Shown: positions 16,610-28,179, counted from the first letter of the stretch. The stretch: 64,000 nucleotides of DNA from Streptomyces sp. S.PB5 (GCF_030403745.1 NZ_JAQMWP010000004.1:372001-436000); one strand, 5' to 3'. Notes: generated by a model from the letters alone, not told the origin. Numbers and translations are program-made.

Positions 16610-17547
16610 ACAGGTCCGCGACCATCCTCCTCACCGCCCTCGCGCCCGTCTCCTGGGGCACGACCTACGCCGTCACCACCGAGTTCCTCCCCGCCGACCG
16701 GCCCCTGTTCACCGGCCTGACGCGGGCCCTGCCCGCCGGGCTGCTGCTGCTCGCGCTGGCCCGGGTGCTGCCGAAGGGGGCCTGGTGGTGGAAGGCGGGG
16801 GTGCTCGGGGCGCTGAACATCGGGGCGTTCTTCCCGCTGCTGTTCCTGTCGGCGTACCGGCTGCCGGGCGGGCTCGCCGCGGTCGTCGGGTCGGTGGGGC
16901 CGCTGGTCGTCGTGGCCCTCTCGGCGGGCCTGCTGGGGCAGCGGCCGACCGCGCGGAGCGTGGTCACGGGGGTCGTGGCGGCGTTCGGGGTCAGTCTCGT
17001 CGTACTGAAGGCGGCCGGGGCGATCGACGGCGTCGGGGTCCTGGCGGGGCTCGCCGCGACCGTGTCGATGGCCACCGGGACCGTGCTGACCAAGCGGTGG
17101 GGGCGGCCCGAGGGGGTGGGGCCGCTGGCGCTCACCGGATGGCAGCTGACCGCGGGCGGGCTGCTGATCGCGCCGCTGGCGCTGCTGGTCGAGGGGGCCC
17201 CGCCCGCGCTCGACGGACGGGCGGTCGGGGGCTATCTGTATCTGGCGCTGGCCAACACGGCGGTCTCGTACTGGCTGTGGTTCCGCGGCATCGGGCGGCT
17301 CACCGCCACACAGGTCACCTTCCTCGGGCCGCTGTCGCCGTTGACCGCGGCCGTCGTCGGGTGGGTGGCGCTCGGGCAGGCGCTCACGGCGGTTCAACTC
17401 GCGGGGATGGGGCTGGCGTTCGCCGCGACGGTGGCCGGACAGCTGAGCCGGCCGCAGACGCCGACCACCGGGCGGACCTTCCGCCTCCCCGACGGGAGCG
17501 GTCGGCGGGAATCGGCGGACGTGACCGCCGCGGCGCCGCGGCGGTAG
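16606..17547 (+). CDS. EamA/DMT-family transporter
   Basis: 313 residues with ten predicted helices arranged as two EamA repeats: the first from residue 6 (ILLTALAPVSWGTTYAVTTEFLP), the second from about residue 145 (LAGLAATVSMATGTVLTKRWG). Conserved LANTAVSYWLWFRGIGRLTATQ is typical of the RhaT/YdcZ-like metabolite exporter branch. The C-terminal 35 residues are polar and probably cytoplasmic. The start ATG overlaps the MFS stop, so translation is coupled. Likely exports small metabolites or amino-acid-like compounds; substrate unknown. Confidence 0.88.
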   Translation: MNRSATILLTALAPVSWGTTYAVTTEFLPADRPLFTGLTRALPAGLLLLALARVLPKGAWWWKAGVLGALNIGAFFPLLFLSAYRLPGGLAAVVGSVGPLVVVALSAGLLGQRPTARSVVTGVVAAFGVSLVVLKAAGAIDGVGVLAGLAATVSMATGTVLTKRWGRPEGVGPLALTGWQLTAGGLLIAPLALLVEGAPPALDGRAVGGYLYLALANTAVSYWLWFRGIGRLTATQVTFLGPLSPLTAAVVGWVALGQALTAVQLAGMGLAFAATVAGQLSRPQTPTTGRTFRLPDGSGRRESADVTAAAPRR

Positions 17548-17604
17548 CCGCGCCGAGTGCGCCGGCCGGGGGCGGAGCCCGCGCCCGCCCGGTACCGGGC
17601 ACAG

Positions 17605-17641
17605 CCGAGGGGCGCCCGGTGTCGCACCGGGCGCCCCTCGG
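17605..17641. terminator. strong bidirectional hairpin terminator
   Basis: 17-bp perfect arms CCGAGGGGCGCCCGGTG / CACCGGGCGCCCCTCGG with only a 3-nt loop, between the convergent eamA-type and pepN genes. A TTCGGCTG octamer repeats three times just before the pepN stop (17656-17676). Confidence 0.85.
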
Positions 17642-17676
17642 CCTCGTATCGGCTATTCGGCTGTTCGGCTGTTCGG

Positions 17677-20259
17677 CTACTCCGCCGCCGCGTCCGCGGC
17701 CTGGGCCTTCAGTGCGCGTTCCACGCCCGCGCGGGACTCCGAGACCAGGCGGCGCAGGGCCGCGTTGGGCTCGGCCGTGGCCAGCCAGGTGTCCGTCCTG
17801 TCCAGGGTCTCCCGGGAGACCTGGATCGTCGGGTACAGGCCGACCGCGATCTGCTGGGCGATCTCGTGGGAGCGGGCGTCCCAGATGCCCTTGACCACGT
17901 CGAAGTACTTCTCCGTGTAGGGCGCCAGCAGCTCGCGCTGGTCGGTCTGGACGAAGCCGCCGATCACCGCCTCCTGGAGGGCGTTCGGGAGCTTGTCGGA
18001 GTCGATGACCTGGGACCATGCTTCCGACTTCGCCTCCGGCGTCGGGCGGGCCGCCCTCGCCGTCGCCGCGTGGCGTTCGCCCGCCGCCGTCTTGTCGCGC
18101 TCGTACTCGCCCGCGATCTCCGCCTCGTCGAAACGGCCGACCGCGGCGAGGCGCTCCACGAGCGCCCAGCGCAGCTCGGTGTCGACGGCCAGCCCCTCGA
18201 TCGTCTGGGAGCCGTCCAGCAGGGCCTCCAGGAGGTCCAGCTGCTCCGGCGTACGGGCCGTCGCCGCGAACGCGCGGGCCCAGGCCAGCTGGTGGTCGCT
18301 GCCGGCGGCGGCCGCGCGCAGGTGCGCCAGCGTCGCGTCCGTCCAGCGGGTCAGCAGCGTCTCGCGGGCCGCCGGGTCGGCGTACAGCTCGATCGCCAGC
18401 TTCACCTGGCGGTGCAGGGACTGCACGACACCGATGTCGGACTCCTTGCCGATGCCCGACAGGACGAGGGAGAGGTAGTCCCGCGTCGCCAGCTCCGCGT
18501 CCCGCGTCATGTCCCACGCCGACGCCCAGCACAGGGCGCGGGGGAGGGACGACTCGAAGTCGCCGAGGTGCTCCGTCACGAAGGACAGGCTCTGCTCGTC
18601 GAGGCGGACCTTCGCGTACGACAGGTCGTCGTCGTTCAGCAGCACGACCGCCGGGCGGCGCTTGCCCACCAGCTGCGGCACGGCGGTCAGTTCGCCGTCC
18701 ACGTCCAGTTCGATCCGCTCGTCGCGGACCAGCTTGCCGCTGGCGGCCTCTGAACTGTCCAGTTCGTACAGGCCGACCGCGATGCGGTGCGGGCGCAGCG
18801 TCGGCTCGCCCTTCGCGCCCGCGGGGAGCGCCGGGGCCTCCTGGCGGATCGCGAAGGAAGTGATGACGCCGTGCTCGTCCGTCTCGATCTCGGGACGCAG
18901 GATGTTGATGCCGGCCGTCTGGAGCCACTTCTGCGACCAGGTGCCCAGGTCGCGGCCGGAGGTCTCCTCCAGCGCGCCCAGCAGGTCCGACAGGCGCGTG
19001 TTGCCGAACGCGTGGCGCTTGAAGTACGCCTGCACGCCCGCGAAGAACTCGTCCATGCCGACGTAGGCGACGAGCTGCTTCAGCACGCTCGCGCCCTTGG
19101 CGTACGTGATGCCGTCGAAGTTGACCAGGACGTCGTCCAGGTCACGGATCTCCGCCATGATCGGGTGCGTCGACGGGAGCTGGTCCTGGCGGTACGCCCA
19201 CGTCTTCATCGAGTTGGCGAACGTCGTCCACGAGTGCGGCCAGCGGCTCTCCGGCGCGTACGCCTGACACGCGATCGAGGTGTACGTGGCGAACGACTCG
19301 TTCAGCCACAGGTCGTTCCACCACTCCATGGTGACCAGGTCGCCGAACCACATGTGGGCCAGCTCGTGGAGGATCGTCTCCGCGCGGACCTCGTACGCGG
19401 CGTCCGTGACCTTCGAGCGGAACACGTACTGGTCGCGGATGGTCACCGCGCCCGCGTTCTCCATCGCGCCCGCGTTGAACTCCGGCACGAACAGCTGGTC
19501 GTACTTCTTGAACGGATACGCGTAGTCGAACTTCTCCTGGAACCACTCGAAGCCCTGCCGCGTGACCTCGAAGATCGCGTCCGAGTCGAGGAACTCGGCC
19601 AGCGAGGGACGGCAGTAGATGCCGAGCGGGACGGACTGGCCGTCCTTCTCGTACACGCTGTGGACCGAGTGGTACGGGCCGACGATCAGCGCCGTGATGT
19701 ACGTCGAGATCCGCGGGGTCGGCTCGAAGACCCAGACGTCGTCCTTGGGCTCCGGCGTCGGGGAGTTGGAGATGACGGTCCAGCCGGTCGGGGCCTTGAC
19801 CGTGAACTGGAAGGTCGCCTTCAGGTCCGGCTGCTCGAAGGACGCGAAGACCCGGCGGGCGTCCGGCACCTCGAACTGGGTGTACAGGTAGGCCTGCTGG
19901 TCGACCGGGTCGACGAACCGGTGCAGACCCTCGCCGGTGTTGGTGTACGCGGCGTCGGCGACCACGCGGAGCACATTGCGGCCCTCCAGCAGGCCGGGCA
20001 GCGCGATGCGGGAGTCCGCGAAGACCTCCGCCGGGTCGAGCGCGTCTCCGTTGAGCGTCACCTCGTGGACCGTCGGGGCCACGAGATCGATGAAGGACTC
20101 GGCCCCGTTCTCGGCGACGTCGAAGCGCACCGTGGTCACGGACCGGTAGGTACCGCCCTCTTGCGCGCCGGAGAGGTCGAGATCGATCTCGTACGAGTCG
20201 ACGCTGAGCAGCTTTGCCCGCGCTTGCGCCTCTTCGCGAGTCAGGTTTGTGCCAGGCAC
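17677..20259 (-). CDS. pepN: aminopeptidase N (M1 family)
   Basis: An 860-residue zinc aminopeptidase that trims N-terminal residues from peptides in the cytoplasm. The exopeptidase motif GAMEN is at residues 264-268 and the zinc site HELAH at 298-302, followed 18 residues later by the third ligand Glu in WLNESFA. The catalytic Tyr region and the C-terminal ERAP1-like helical domain (from about residue 530) are present. The start is GTG (VPGTNLTREEAQ) with GAGGAG 8 bases upstream. Length and layout match the actinobacterial PepN. A second, diverged PepN lies 18 kb to the right (37826-40399). Confidence 0.95.
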   Translation of the reverse strand: MPGTNLTREEAQARAKLLSVDSYEIDLDLSGAQEGGTYRSVTTVRFDVAENGAESFIDLVAPTVHEVTLNGDALDPAEVFADSRIALPGLLEGRNVLRVVADAAYTNTGEGLHRFVDPVDQQAYLYTQFEVPDARRVFASFEQPDLKATFQFTVKAPTGWTVISNSPTPEPKDDVWVFEPTPRISTYITALIVGPYHSVHSVYEKDGQSVPLGIYCRPSLAEFLDSDAIFEVTRQGFEWFQEKFDYAYPFKKYDQLFVPEFNAGAMENAGAVTIRDQYVFRSKVTDAAYEVRAETILHELAHMWFGDLVTMEWWNDLWLNESFATYTSIACQAYAPESRWPHSWTTFANSMKTWAYRQDQLPSTHPIMAEIRDLDDVLVNFDGITYAKGASVLKQLVAYVGMDEFFAGVQAYFKRHAFGNTRLSDLLGALEETSGRDLGTWSQKWLQTAGINILRPEIETDEHGVITSFAIRQEAPALPAGAKGEPTLRPHRIAVGLYELDSSEAASGKLVRDERIELDVDGELTAVPQLVGKRRPAVVLLNDDDLSYAKVRLDEQSLSFVTEHLGDFESSLPRALCWASAWDMTRDAELATRDYLSLVLSGIGKESDIGVVQSLHRQVKLAIELYADPAARETLLTRWTDATLAHLRAAAAGSDHQLAWARAFAATARTPEQLDLLEALLDGSQTIEGLAVDTELRWALVERLAAVGRFDEAEIAGEYERDKTAAGERHAATARAARPTPEAKSEAWSQVIDSDKLPNALQEAVIGGFVQTDQRELLAPYTEKYFDVVKGIWDARSHEIAQQIAVGLYPTIQVSRETLDRTDTWLATAEPNAALRRLVSESRAGVERALKAQAADAAAE

Positions 20260-20380
20260 GCGGTCATCTCCTCGTTATGGGTAGGTTCGGCGGTTCCGCC
20301 ATCCTTCCATGGGACCTGCACGGAAGGCGATGTCCGGAACCCGCCGGTGACCGGGGAGGACACCCGGGAGTGTGGAGCAC

Positions 20381-22231
<1,851 letters not shown>

Positions 22232-22771
22232 GTGCTGCGCAGAAAGGCCCGCCGTGGCCAGGGGGAGAGCGTCCATGACGGGCCCGACGACCCGCTCGAC
22301 GCGGCCCAGGAACGCCGGGTGCGAGCGGTGCTCGCGCTCGGGGGCGTACCGCAGTCGGACCTGCTGGACGGGGTGCAGCAGGTCCGACTGCGGTTGCTGG
22401 AGCGGGCGGCGAAGGGGTACGAGGCGCCGCGCGACGTCTCCGCGTGGGCGGCCGTCGTCGCCTCCAACCTCGCCATGGACTGGCACCGGGCCAAGCGCAG
22501 GCAGGAGCGGATCGGCGAACGGCTCGCCTCCCTGCGTCAGCTGGAGCATCCCTCGGGCGAGGACACCAGCGTGCTCTCCCTCGCCGTCGCCCAGGGGCTC
22601 GACGAGCTGCCCGACGCCCAGCGTCAGGTCCTCGTCCTGCGTTTCTTCGCCGATCTTCCGGTGCGCGACATCGCCCATGAGCTCGGCGTCCCGGAGGGCA
22701 CTGTCAAGAGCAGGCTCCACACGGCGGTCCGCTCGCTGCGCGACCGTCTGCACGAGGACGAGGTGGTGTGA
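22232..22771 (+). CDS. ECF-like sigma-70 family factor, copy 1
   Basis: 179 residues. Region 2 spans QQVRLRLLERAAKGYEAPRDVSAWAAVVASNLAMDWHRAKRR, and region 4 is LPDAQRQVLVLRFFADLPVRDIAHELGVPEGTVKSRLHTA. Together these are a minimal sigma factor that would direct RNA polymerase to its own small promoter set. GGGGAGGGG six bases upstream favours the GTG at 22232 over the GTG two codons earlier. The next gene starts one base after its stop and encodes a one-helix membrane protein, the position expected of an anti-sigma factor. A close relative follows as copy 2 (23596-24123). Confidence 0.85.
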   Translation: MLRRKARRGQGESVHDGPDDPLDAAQERRVRAVLALGGVPQSDLLDGVQQVRLRLLERAAKGYEAPRDVSAWAAVVASNLAMDWHRAKRRQERIGERLASLRQLEHPSGEDTSVLSLAVAQGLDELPDAQRQVLVLRFFADLPVRDIAHELGVPEGTVKSRLHTAVRSLRDRLHEDEVV

Positions 22772-22772
22772 G

Positions 22773-23507
22773 ATGACCGCCGAAGACCGGGGCATCGACG
22801 CGCTGATGGCCGCGATCACCGACGAACCCGTGCCCGACGACAAGCGCGCGGACGCCACGTTCATGACCGAGCACCGCAAGGCCACCGCCGATGTGGCGCT
22901 GCTGCGCGAGCAGCTGGGGATCATCGGCGACGCCCTCGCCGAACCGCCCGCGCAGCCGTCCCCGGCCGCGAGGTCCGCCCCTCCGCGCCCCGTCCCGAAC
23001 CCTCGCCGGGCCGTCAGGTTCGCCTTCCGGGGCCTCGCCGTGGCCGCGGCGGCCTCCGTGGTCGCGGGGCTCGGCTGGCTGGTGGCGACGGGCGCGGGCG
23101 GAGCGATGACCTCCTCGGACGACGCCGACGGCGGATCCATCGCCAAGGACTCCACGGCCGCGGAGTCCGGCACCCGCTTCGGCAGCCCGCACTACCTCGC
23201 CTGCACACAGCTGGTCGTCGAGGCGAAGATCGCCTCGGTCGAACGCCTGGAGGACGGGGTGCAGTTGCGGATCACCGTGGACGTGGTCCGCTACTACAAG
23301 CAGGACGGGCAGCGCCCGGAGCGGCTCACCTACGTCGTCGACGACACGTTCACCCGTGGCCTGGTCCGGGGCGACCAGGTGCTGTTCGGGGTGCCGAAGG
23401 GCGACGCGGTGCCCGACCACTGGGTGGTCGGCGAGGCGGAGGTGGCCCGGGAACGGGCCTGGATCCAGGCCTCGTTGCCGGAGTCGCGCAAGCTCACCTG
23501 CGAGTGA
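22773..23507 (+). CDS. membrane partner of sigma copy 1, putative anti-sigma factor
   Basis: 244 residues. The cytoplasmic N terminus (about 85 residues, starting TAEDRGIDALMAAITDEPVP) includes LREQLGIIGDAL. One membrane helix follows (LAVAAAASVVAGLGWLVAT), then an extracytoplasmic domain with GSPHYLACTQLVVEAKIASVERLE and VDVVRYYKQDGQRPE. There is no zinc-anti-sigma HxxxCxxC motif. The arrangement, one base after the sigma stop, suggests it holds the sigma factor at the membrane and senses an external signal. This is inferred from order and topology only. Its paralogue at 24120 keeps the same layout and the RYYK core. Confidence 0.65.
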   Translation: MTAEDRGIDALMAAITDEPVPDDKRADATFMTEHRKATADVALLREQLGIIGDALAEPPAQPSPAARSAPPRPVPNPRRAVRFAFRGLAVAAAASVVAGLGWLVATGAGGAMTSSDDADGGSIAKDSTAAESGTRFGSPHYLACTQLVVEAKIASVERLEDGVQLRITVDVVRYYKQDGQRPERLTYVVDDTFTRGLVRGDQVLFGVPKGDAVPDHWVVGEAEVARERAWIQASLPESRKLTCE

Positions 23508-23535
23508 CCGAACGATCTGTGCCGCTCCCACGTCT

Positions 23536-23565
23536 CAGGAGAAACGCGTTCAGGGGAAACGCGAT
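23536..23565 (+). promoter_or_regulatory. tandem 15-bp repeat CAGG(A/G)GAAACGCG upstream of sigma copy 2
   Basis: CAGGAGAAACGCGTT (23536-23550) is followed directly by CAGGGGAAACGCGAT (23551-23565). The second copy contains the 12-mer also found before sigma copy 1. Confidence 0.5.
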
Positions 23566-23595
23566 CCGGACAGACGGGGCTGAGGGGGAGCACGG

Positions 23596-24123
23596 GTGCC
23601 GATCAGGAGACCGCGGGACGCGCAGGCGGCGTCGGACCCGCTGAGCGCGGCGCAGGCCGACCGGGTCCGTGCCGTCCTGGCCCTCGGCGGGGTCCCGCAG
23701 GACGATCTGCAGGACGGGCTCCAGCAGGTGCGGCTGCGGCTCCTCGAACGCCGGGCGCGGGGCGAGGAGCCGCCGCGGGACGTGGGCGCCTGGGCCGCGG
23801 TGGTGGCCTCCAACCTGGCCGTCGACTGGCACCGCACCCGGCACCGCCAGGAACGGGTCAGGGAGCGGCTGGCCCTGCTCGACCCGCCGGAGAGCCGGGT
23901 GGAGGACGCCACGGACGCCGGCGTGCGGGCCCTCGCCGTCGCCGAGACCCTCGACGTGCTGCCCGACGCCCAGCGCCAGGTGCTGGTCCTGCGCTACTAC
24001 GCGGACCTCTCGGTCCCGCAGATCGCGGAGCAGCTGGACATCCCCCTGGGGACGGTCAAGAGCAGGCTGTACGCGGCGGCGAGGCTTCTGCGTGAGCGGC
24101 TGAACGTGGAAGAGACGGTGTGA
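23596..24123 (+). CDS. ECF-like sigma-70 family factor, copy 2
   Basis: 175 residues, GTG start after GGGGGAG. It is clearly paralogous to the factor at 22232: VRAVLALGGVPQ-D-L-DG-QQVRLRLLER, WAAVVASNLA-DWHR and LPDAQRQVLVLR-(F/Y)-ADL are nearly identical. Region 4 reads SVPQIAEQLDIPLGTVKSRLYAA. The differing recognition helix (DIPLGTVKSRLYAAAR versus GVPEGTVKSRLHTAVR) may give a slightly different promoter preference. It is followed with overlapping stop and start (GTGTGA) by its own membrane partner. Confidence 0.85.
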   Translation: MPIRRPRDAQAASDPLSAAQADRVRAVLALGGVPQDDLQDGLQQVRLRLLERRARGEEPPRDVGAWAAVVASNLAVDWHRTRHRQERVRERLALLDPPESRVEDATDAGVRALAVAETLDVLPDAQRQVLVLRYYADLSVPQIAEQLDIPLGTVKSRLYAAARLLRERLNVEETV

Positions 24124-24818
24124 CGGTGGAGCGCGACGACGAGCTGATGGCGGTTCTCCTGGGCGAGCCCCCGGACACCCGGGACGGCGCCTCGGCGGCC
24201 CGGCACGCGGCCGCGGAACGGGACATGGACGCCGTACGGGAGCAGCTGCGGTGGATCGGGGACGGGCTGGCCCGGGAGGCGGCCGGACGGGAGGCGGCGG
24301 GGCCTGCCGGGCCTGTGCGTCGGCGGCGGGTGCGGGGGTGGGGGCTGTTCGCGCTCGCGGCGTCGGTGGTTCTCGCGCTGCTGGGCACGGGGACGATGTA
24401 CGTGGTGGCCCACGGGGGTGTCGGGGAGGGCGGCGCCGATGCCCTGCTCACCGAGGAGGGGCTCGTCGCCTGTGCGCGGGCGGTCGTCGAGGGCACGGTG
24501 GAGCGGGTCGAGTCGGCCGGCGGCGACCGGTACCGGATCGTGCTGGAGGTGGAGCGCTACTACAAGCCGTCGAGCGGGGACCGGCGGCTGTCCTTCAGCG
24601 ACCAGGGGGAGTACGTCCCCGCGTACTACCGGACCGGTGCGCGCATGCTCGTCCTGGTCTCCAGTCTGTCCGGAGAGGGGCCGGTCACCTATCGCGCGGG
24701 CGACGAGCCTTACGCCGAGGGCGGGAAAGGGGCCGCCGGGGACGACCTGGAGGCCGGGCGGCTGATGGTCGAGGAGGCGTTGCCGGGAGCGCGGGACGTG
24801 GATTGCTCGGCCGGTTGA
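24120..24818 (+). CDS. membrane partner of sigma copy 2, putative anti-sigma factor
   Basis: 232 residues. The cytoplasmic N terminus (RDDELMAVLLGEPPDTRDG; VREQLRWIGDGLA) resembles its paralogue at 22773. The membrane helix is GLFALAASVVLALLGTGTMYVV, and the outer domain has VVEGTVERVESAGGDRYRIV and LEVERYYKPSSGDRRL. The start codon overlaps the sigma stop. A second in-frame GTG two codons later is possible. It probably anchors and inhibits sigma copy 2. The extracellular signal is unknown. It is convergent with the large S8 protease gene across a hairpin. Confidence 0.65.
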   Translation: MTVERDDELMAVLLGEPPDTRDGASAARHAAAERDMDAVREQLRWIGDGLAREAAGREAAGPAGPVRRRRVRGWGLFALAASVVLALLGTGTMYVVAHGGVGEGGADALLTEEGLVACARAVVEGTVERVESAGGDRYRIVLEVERYYKPSSGDRRLSFSDQGEYVPAYYRTGARMLVLVSSLSGEGPVTYRAGDEPYAEGGKGAAGDDLEAGRLMVEEALPGARDVDCSAG

Positions 24819-24833
24819 GCCGGGCACACGGCG

Positions 24834-24865
24834 AGGGGCGGGCGCCCGTACGGACGCCCGCCCCT
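24834..24865. terminator. bidirectional hairpin terminator
   Basis: 11-bp arms AGGGGCGGGCG / CGCCCGCCCCT, 10-nt loop, between the sigma module and the convergent S8 protease gene. Confidence 0.7.
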
Positions 24866-24885
24866 GTTGCCGAACTACCTGCCGG

Positions 24886-27800
24886 TTACGGCGTGACCTT
24901 CTCGATCTTCACGCTGCCGAGGCCCGCGACCGTGCCGCGCGCGTTCACCAGCTGGACCTGACCGAAGAACTCACGGCCCTCCGGAGCGGCCGCCAGGGCG
25001 GTGACGTTCGCGGAGACGTCCGCGGTGCCACCGGTGCCCAGCTTCACCGGGGTGGAGTCGACGCTGACGCTGCCCAGGGCGGGGGAGAAGAAGACGTCCT
25101 GGTAGTCGTACTCGGTCGAGCCGGCCGGGATCGAGTAGCCGATGACCTGGACGGTGTACGTGCCGGCGGCCGGGTCGGCCACGGAGACGGACTCCTCCGA
25201 GTCACCGTCGGCCGAGGAGCCGGCCTCGCTGCCGTCGGGGGCGAGGACGACCAGGTCGAGGTCGGCGGCCGCGTCGGAGACGTTGCCGATGGTCACGTCG
25301 AGCGACTTGGCGCCCTCGGGCACGTCGACCGTGGTGGTCGTGGTGGCGCCGTCGGCGATGGCCGGACGGGCCGACTTGGCCGAGCCGAGCGGGCCGCCGA
25401 CGAGCTTGCCGTCGATCGCGGCGAAGTTGTTCGTCACCTTCCAGGAGGCGGCGGCCGGGGTGCCGACCTTGGCCTCGGGCACGGTCACGACCTCCGGGGC
25501 GAAGGCGGCGCCGAGGACGGTGACGTCCAGCTTGTACGGGTTGTCGAGCAGCGGCGACGTACGGCGCGACTCGACCTCGATCTCCCAGACGCCGGGGACC
25601 GGGTCCGCGTACGAACGCACGTCGGGCCGGCAGCCGTTGCCGTCGAGGTAGTTGTTGTAGCAGTTCGGCGTGCTGGTCGAGTCGGCCGGAACGCCGTACG
25701 GGTGGATCGCGATGAACCGGGTCTGGCTCTTGCCCTTCAGCCCGCCGATCGCGACCTCGAGGGACTTGGCGCCCTCGGGGACGGTCACGAAGTAGTGCTG
25801 CGAGCTGTTGCGCTGCACGGTGTTGGACGCGGACGTCGTGTACTTCAGCGGCGTCGAGACCACGACCGTGTTGAGGATCTGCTTGTCGATGCCCTCGGTG
25901 CGCGGGTCGTCGACCTCCAGGATCGCGCTCTTGAGACCGGCGGTCGGCGCCTTCGCGGCGATCTTGACGGTGACCGGCTTGTTGAGCTCCAGCTTCACCT
26001 CGTCGGAGCCGACGATCCAGAACGTGCCGGAGGCGTTGTTCTCCAGGTGCAGCTCATGGCGGATCGGCTTGTCGGCGCCGGACGTACGGGTGATGGTGAC
26101 CTCGTACGACTTCTTCACGCCGGCCTTCAGGCCGCCCTCACGGTCGTAGATGCCGGTGCCGAAGCCCGGCGTCTTCAGGAACTGGTCGATCGCGGTGTCG
26201 ACCGGCGCCTTCACCGTGTAGTCGTGGGCGGTCGCGCCGTCCTTGATGGAGTCCCAGGCGTCCTCGATGTTGATGAGGCCCGCGCCCTCCTCGTACGCCT
26301 GCACACCCTTGATGTGGTCGGCGGTCGAGGTCAGCGCGGTGCGCAGGGTCTTCGGGGTGAGCTCGATGCCCTTCGCCTTGGCGGCGGACAGCAGCAGCGC
26401 CGAGGCGCCGGCGGCCTGCGGGGAGGCCATCGAGGTGCCCTGGAGCATGGCGTAGCCGGCCGGCAGCGAGTAGCCCGCCTCGGCGACCGGGGCGCCCGGC
26501 AGCCAGGTCTGGATCGTGTTGATCGAGGCACCCGGGGCGACCAGGGTCGGGGTGAAGCCGCCGTCCTCACGCGGGCCGCGCGAGGAGAACGGGATCAGCG
26601 CGTACGGCTTCGACACTGCGGAGCCGTAGTTGGAGGCCCACGTCGCCTTGGAGATCGAGGCACCGACGGAGATCACCTTGTCGGCCAGACCGGGGTCGCC
26701 GATGGTGTTGGCACCCGGGCCGGAGTTGCCGGCCGAGATGACCAGCTGGACGCCGTAGGTGTCGATGAGGCGCGTGTAGAGCTCGGCGCGCGCGTTGTTG
26801 CCGTCGTTCAGCGCGGGCAGACCGCCGATGGACATGTTGACGATGTCGACACCGCGCTTGGTGACGAGGTCGATCATGCCCTCGGTGAGCGCGATGTTGG
26901 TGCAGCCGCCGGTCCAGGTGCAGGCGCGCGAGGAGACGACCTTCGCGCCCGGGGCCGCGCCGTTCATCTTGCCGCCGAACAGGCTGTTGGCGGCGGTGAT
27001 GCCGGCGACGTGGGTGCCGTGCTCGGACTCGATGACGCCGATGTTGACGTAGTCGGACTTGTCACCGGCCGCGTTGAAGACGACGTCCTTGCGGATCTCG
27101 ACGACGAACGGCTGGCGCTCGACGACCTCGGTCGACGGGTTGTCGGTACCGAAGTAACCGATCTGGAAGCCGTCCTTGTACGGCTTCATGGCCGCGTCGT
27201 CGGTGAAGTCGTTGTTGTTGTTCAGGTCGACCCGGACGGTGCCGGCGGCCGCGTCGTAGAGCACGCCCCAGACGTCGGTGGTGTCGCCGTCGCGGTTGGA
27301 GTCGCCCTTGGCGTCACCGCCGGCCGTGGCCGACTCGCGGAACAGGTTGAACTGGTAGGCGCCCGCGGGGGCCTTCCAGGTGGCGCCCGCGATGGTGAAG
27401 CTCGGGCCGCTGACGGGGTTGTTCATCCGCCGCCAGGTGCCGTCCTGGTCGCTCACCGGGTCGGTGGCCGTGACCCAGTCGACGATCTTGCGTTCGCCGG
27501 TGGTGGTCTTCTGCAGCGCCGGGTGGCCGAGGTCGACACCCGAGTCGATGACACCGATGGTGATGCCGCGGCCGTCCGCCTTCGGGTGGTCCTTCACGAA
27601 GTCGACGGCGCCCGTCTCGAAGGACGGGTTGTACGGGTTCTCGGCGGGGGTCTTCTTGCCGGGCGCGGGGTAGGCGGCGGCCGTCGCGGCGGCGGAGGCA
27701 CCCTTGGCGGTGTCCGCGCTCGGCGTCGGGTCGTCCAGCGGGATCTCCTGGCGCAGGTCGATGCCGTGCACGGAGGAGAGCTTCACGGCGGCCGCGATGG

Positions 27801-28179
27801 CCGCGTCCGCCTTGGCGGTGGGGACGGTGGCGCGGACGTAACCGACCTTGTCGAAGGTGCGGCCCACGAGGCCGCCGTCCACGGCGTCCAGCTGCTTGGC
27901 GACCTGCTCGGTCTGTCCCGGAGCGGTCGCGATCATCATCGAGATGCTCTTGTCGCCGTCGGCCTTCGCCTCGGCGAGCAGGTCCGCGTCGTCCGAACCG
28001 AGCTTGTCGTGCGCGGACTTGACGACCGGGTCGGCCGCGGGGGGCGCGTCGGCCGCGGCGACGGCCATGGGTATCGGTCCGGCCGCGGAGAGCGCGGCCA
28101 CGACACCGGCTGCGACGGCTATGCGCACCACGCGTCTCGCGCCGCCCGATATCGGATCGCGCTGGGGGGTGAGGGTCAT
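24886..28179 (-). CDS. large secreted subtilisin-like serine protease (S8)
   Basis: A 1097-residue exported protease. The signal peptide ends around PMAVAAADA. An I9-like inhibitory propeptide (ISMMIATAPGQTEQVAKQLD) precedes the catalytic domain. The triad is Asp212 (IGVIDSGVDLGHP), His390 (ESEHGTHVAG) and Ser583 (QGTSMASPQAAG), with oxyanion Asn in VISAGNSGPG. After residue 640 come several beta-sandwich domains (LEVAIGGLKGKSQTRF; SLDVTIGNVSDAAADLDL), ending VKIEKVTP. AAGGG at the proper distance selects the second ATG (MTLTPQ), not the one two codons earlier. It is an extracellular protein-degrading or processing enzyme. Confidence 0.92.
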   Translation of the reverse strand: MTLTPQRDPISGGARRVVRIAVAAGVVAALSAAGPIPMAVAAADAPPAADPVVKSAHDKLGSDDADLLAEAKADGDKSISMMIATAPGQTEQVAKQLDAVDGGLVGRTFDKVGYVRATVPTAKADAAIAAAVKLSSVHGIDLRQEIPLDDPTPSADTAKGASAAATAAAYPAPGKKTPAENPYNPSFETGAVDFVKDHPKADGRGITIGVIDSGVDLGHPALQKTTTGERKIVDWVTATDPVSDQDGTWRRMNNPVSGPSFTIAGATWKAPAGAYQFNLFRESATAGGDAKGDSNRDGDTTDVWGVLYDAAAGTVRVDLNNNNDFTDDAAMKPYKDGFQIGYFGTDNPSTEVVERQPFVVEIRKDVVFNAAGDKSDYVNIGVIESEHGTHVAGITAANSLFGGKMNGAAPGAKVVSSRACTWTGGCTNIALTEGMIDLVTKRGVDIVNMSIGGLPALNDGNNARAELYTRLIDTYGVQLVISAGNSGPGANTIGDPGLADKVISVGASISKATWASNYGSAVSKPYALIPFSSRGPREDGGFTPTLVAPGASINTIQTWLPGAPVAEAGYSLPAGYAMLQGTSMASPQAAGASALLLSAAKAKGIELTPKTLRTALTSTADHIKGVQAYEEGAGLINIEDAWDSIKDGATAHDYTVKAPVDTAIDQFLKTPGFGTGIYDREGGLKAGVKKSYEVTITRTSGADKPIRHELHLENNASGTFWIVGSDEVKLELNKPVTVKIAAKAPTAGLKSAILEVDDPRTEGIDKQILNTVVVSTPLKYTTSASNTVQRNSSQHYFVTVPEGAKSLEVAIGGLKGKSQTRFIAIHPYGVPADSTSTPNCYNNYLDGNGCRPDVRSYADPVPGVWEIEVESRRTSPLLDNPYKLDVTVLGAAFAPEVVTVPEAKVGTPAAASWKVTNNFAAIDGKLVGGPLGSAKSARPAIADGATTTTTVDVPEGAKSLDVTIGNVSDAAADLDLVVLAPDGSEAGSSADGDSEESVSVADPAAGTYTVQVIGYSIPAGSTEYDYQDVFFSPALGSVSVDSTPVKLGTGGTADVSANVTALAAAPEGREFFGQVQLVNARGTVAGLGSVKIEKVTP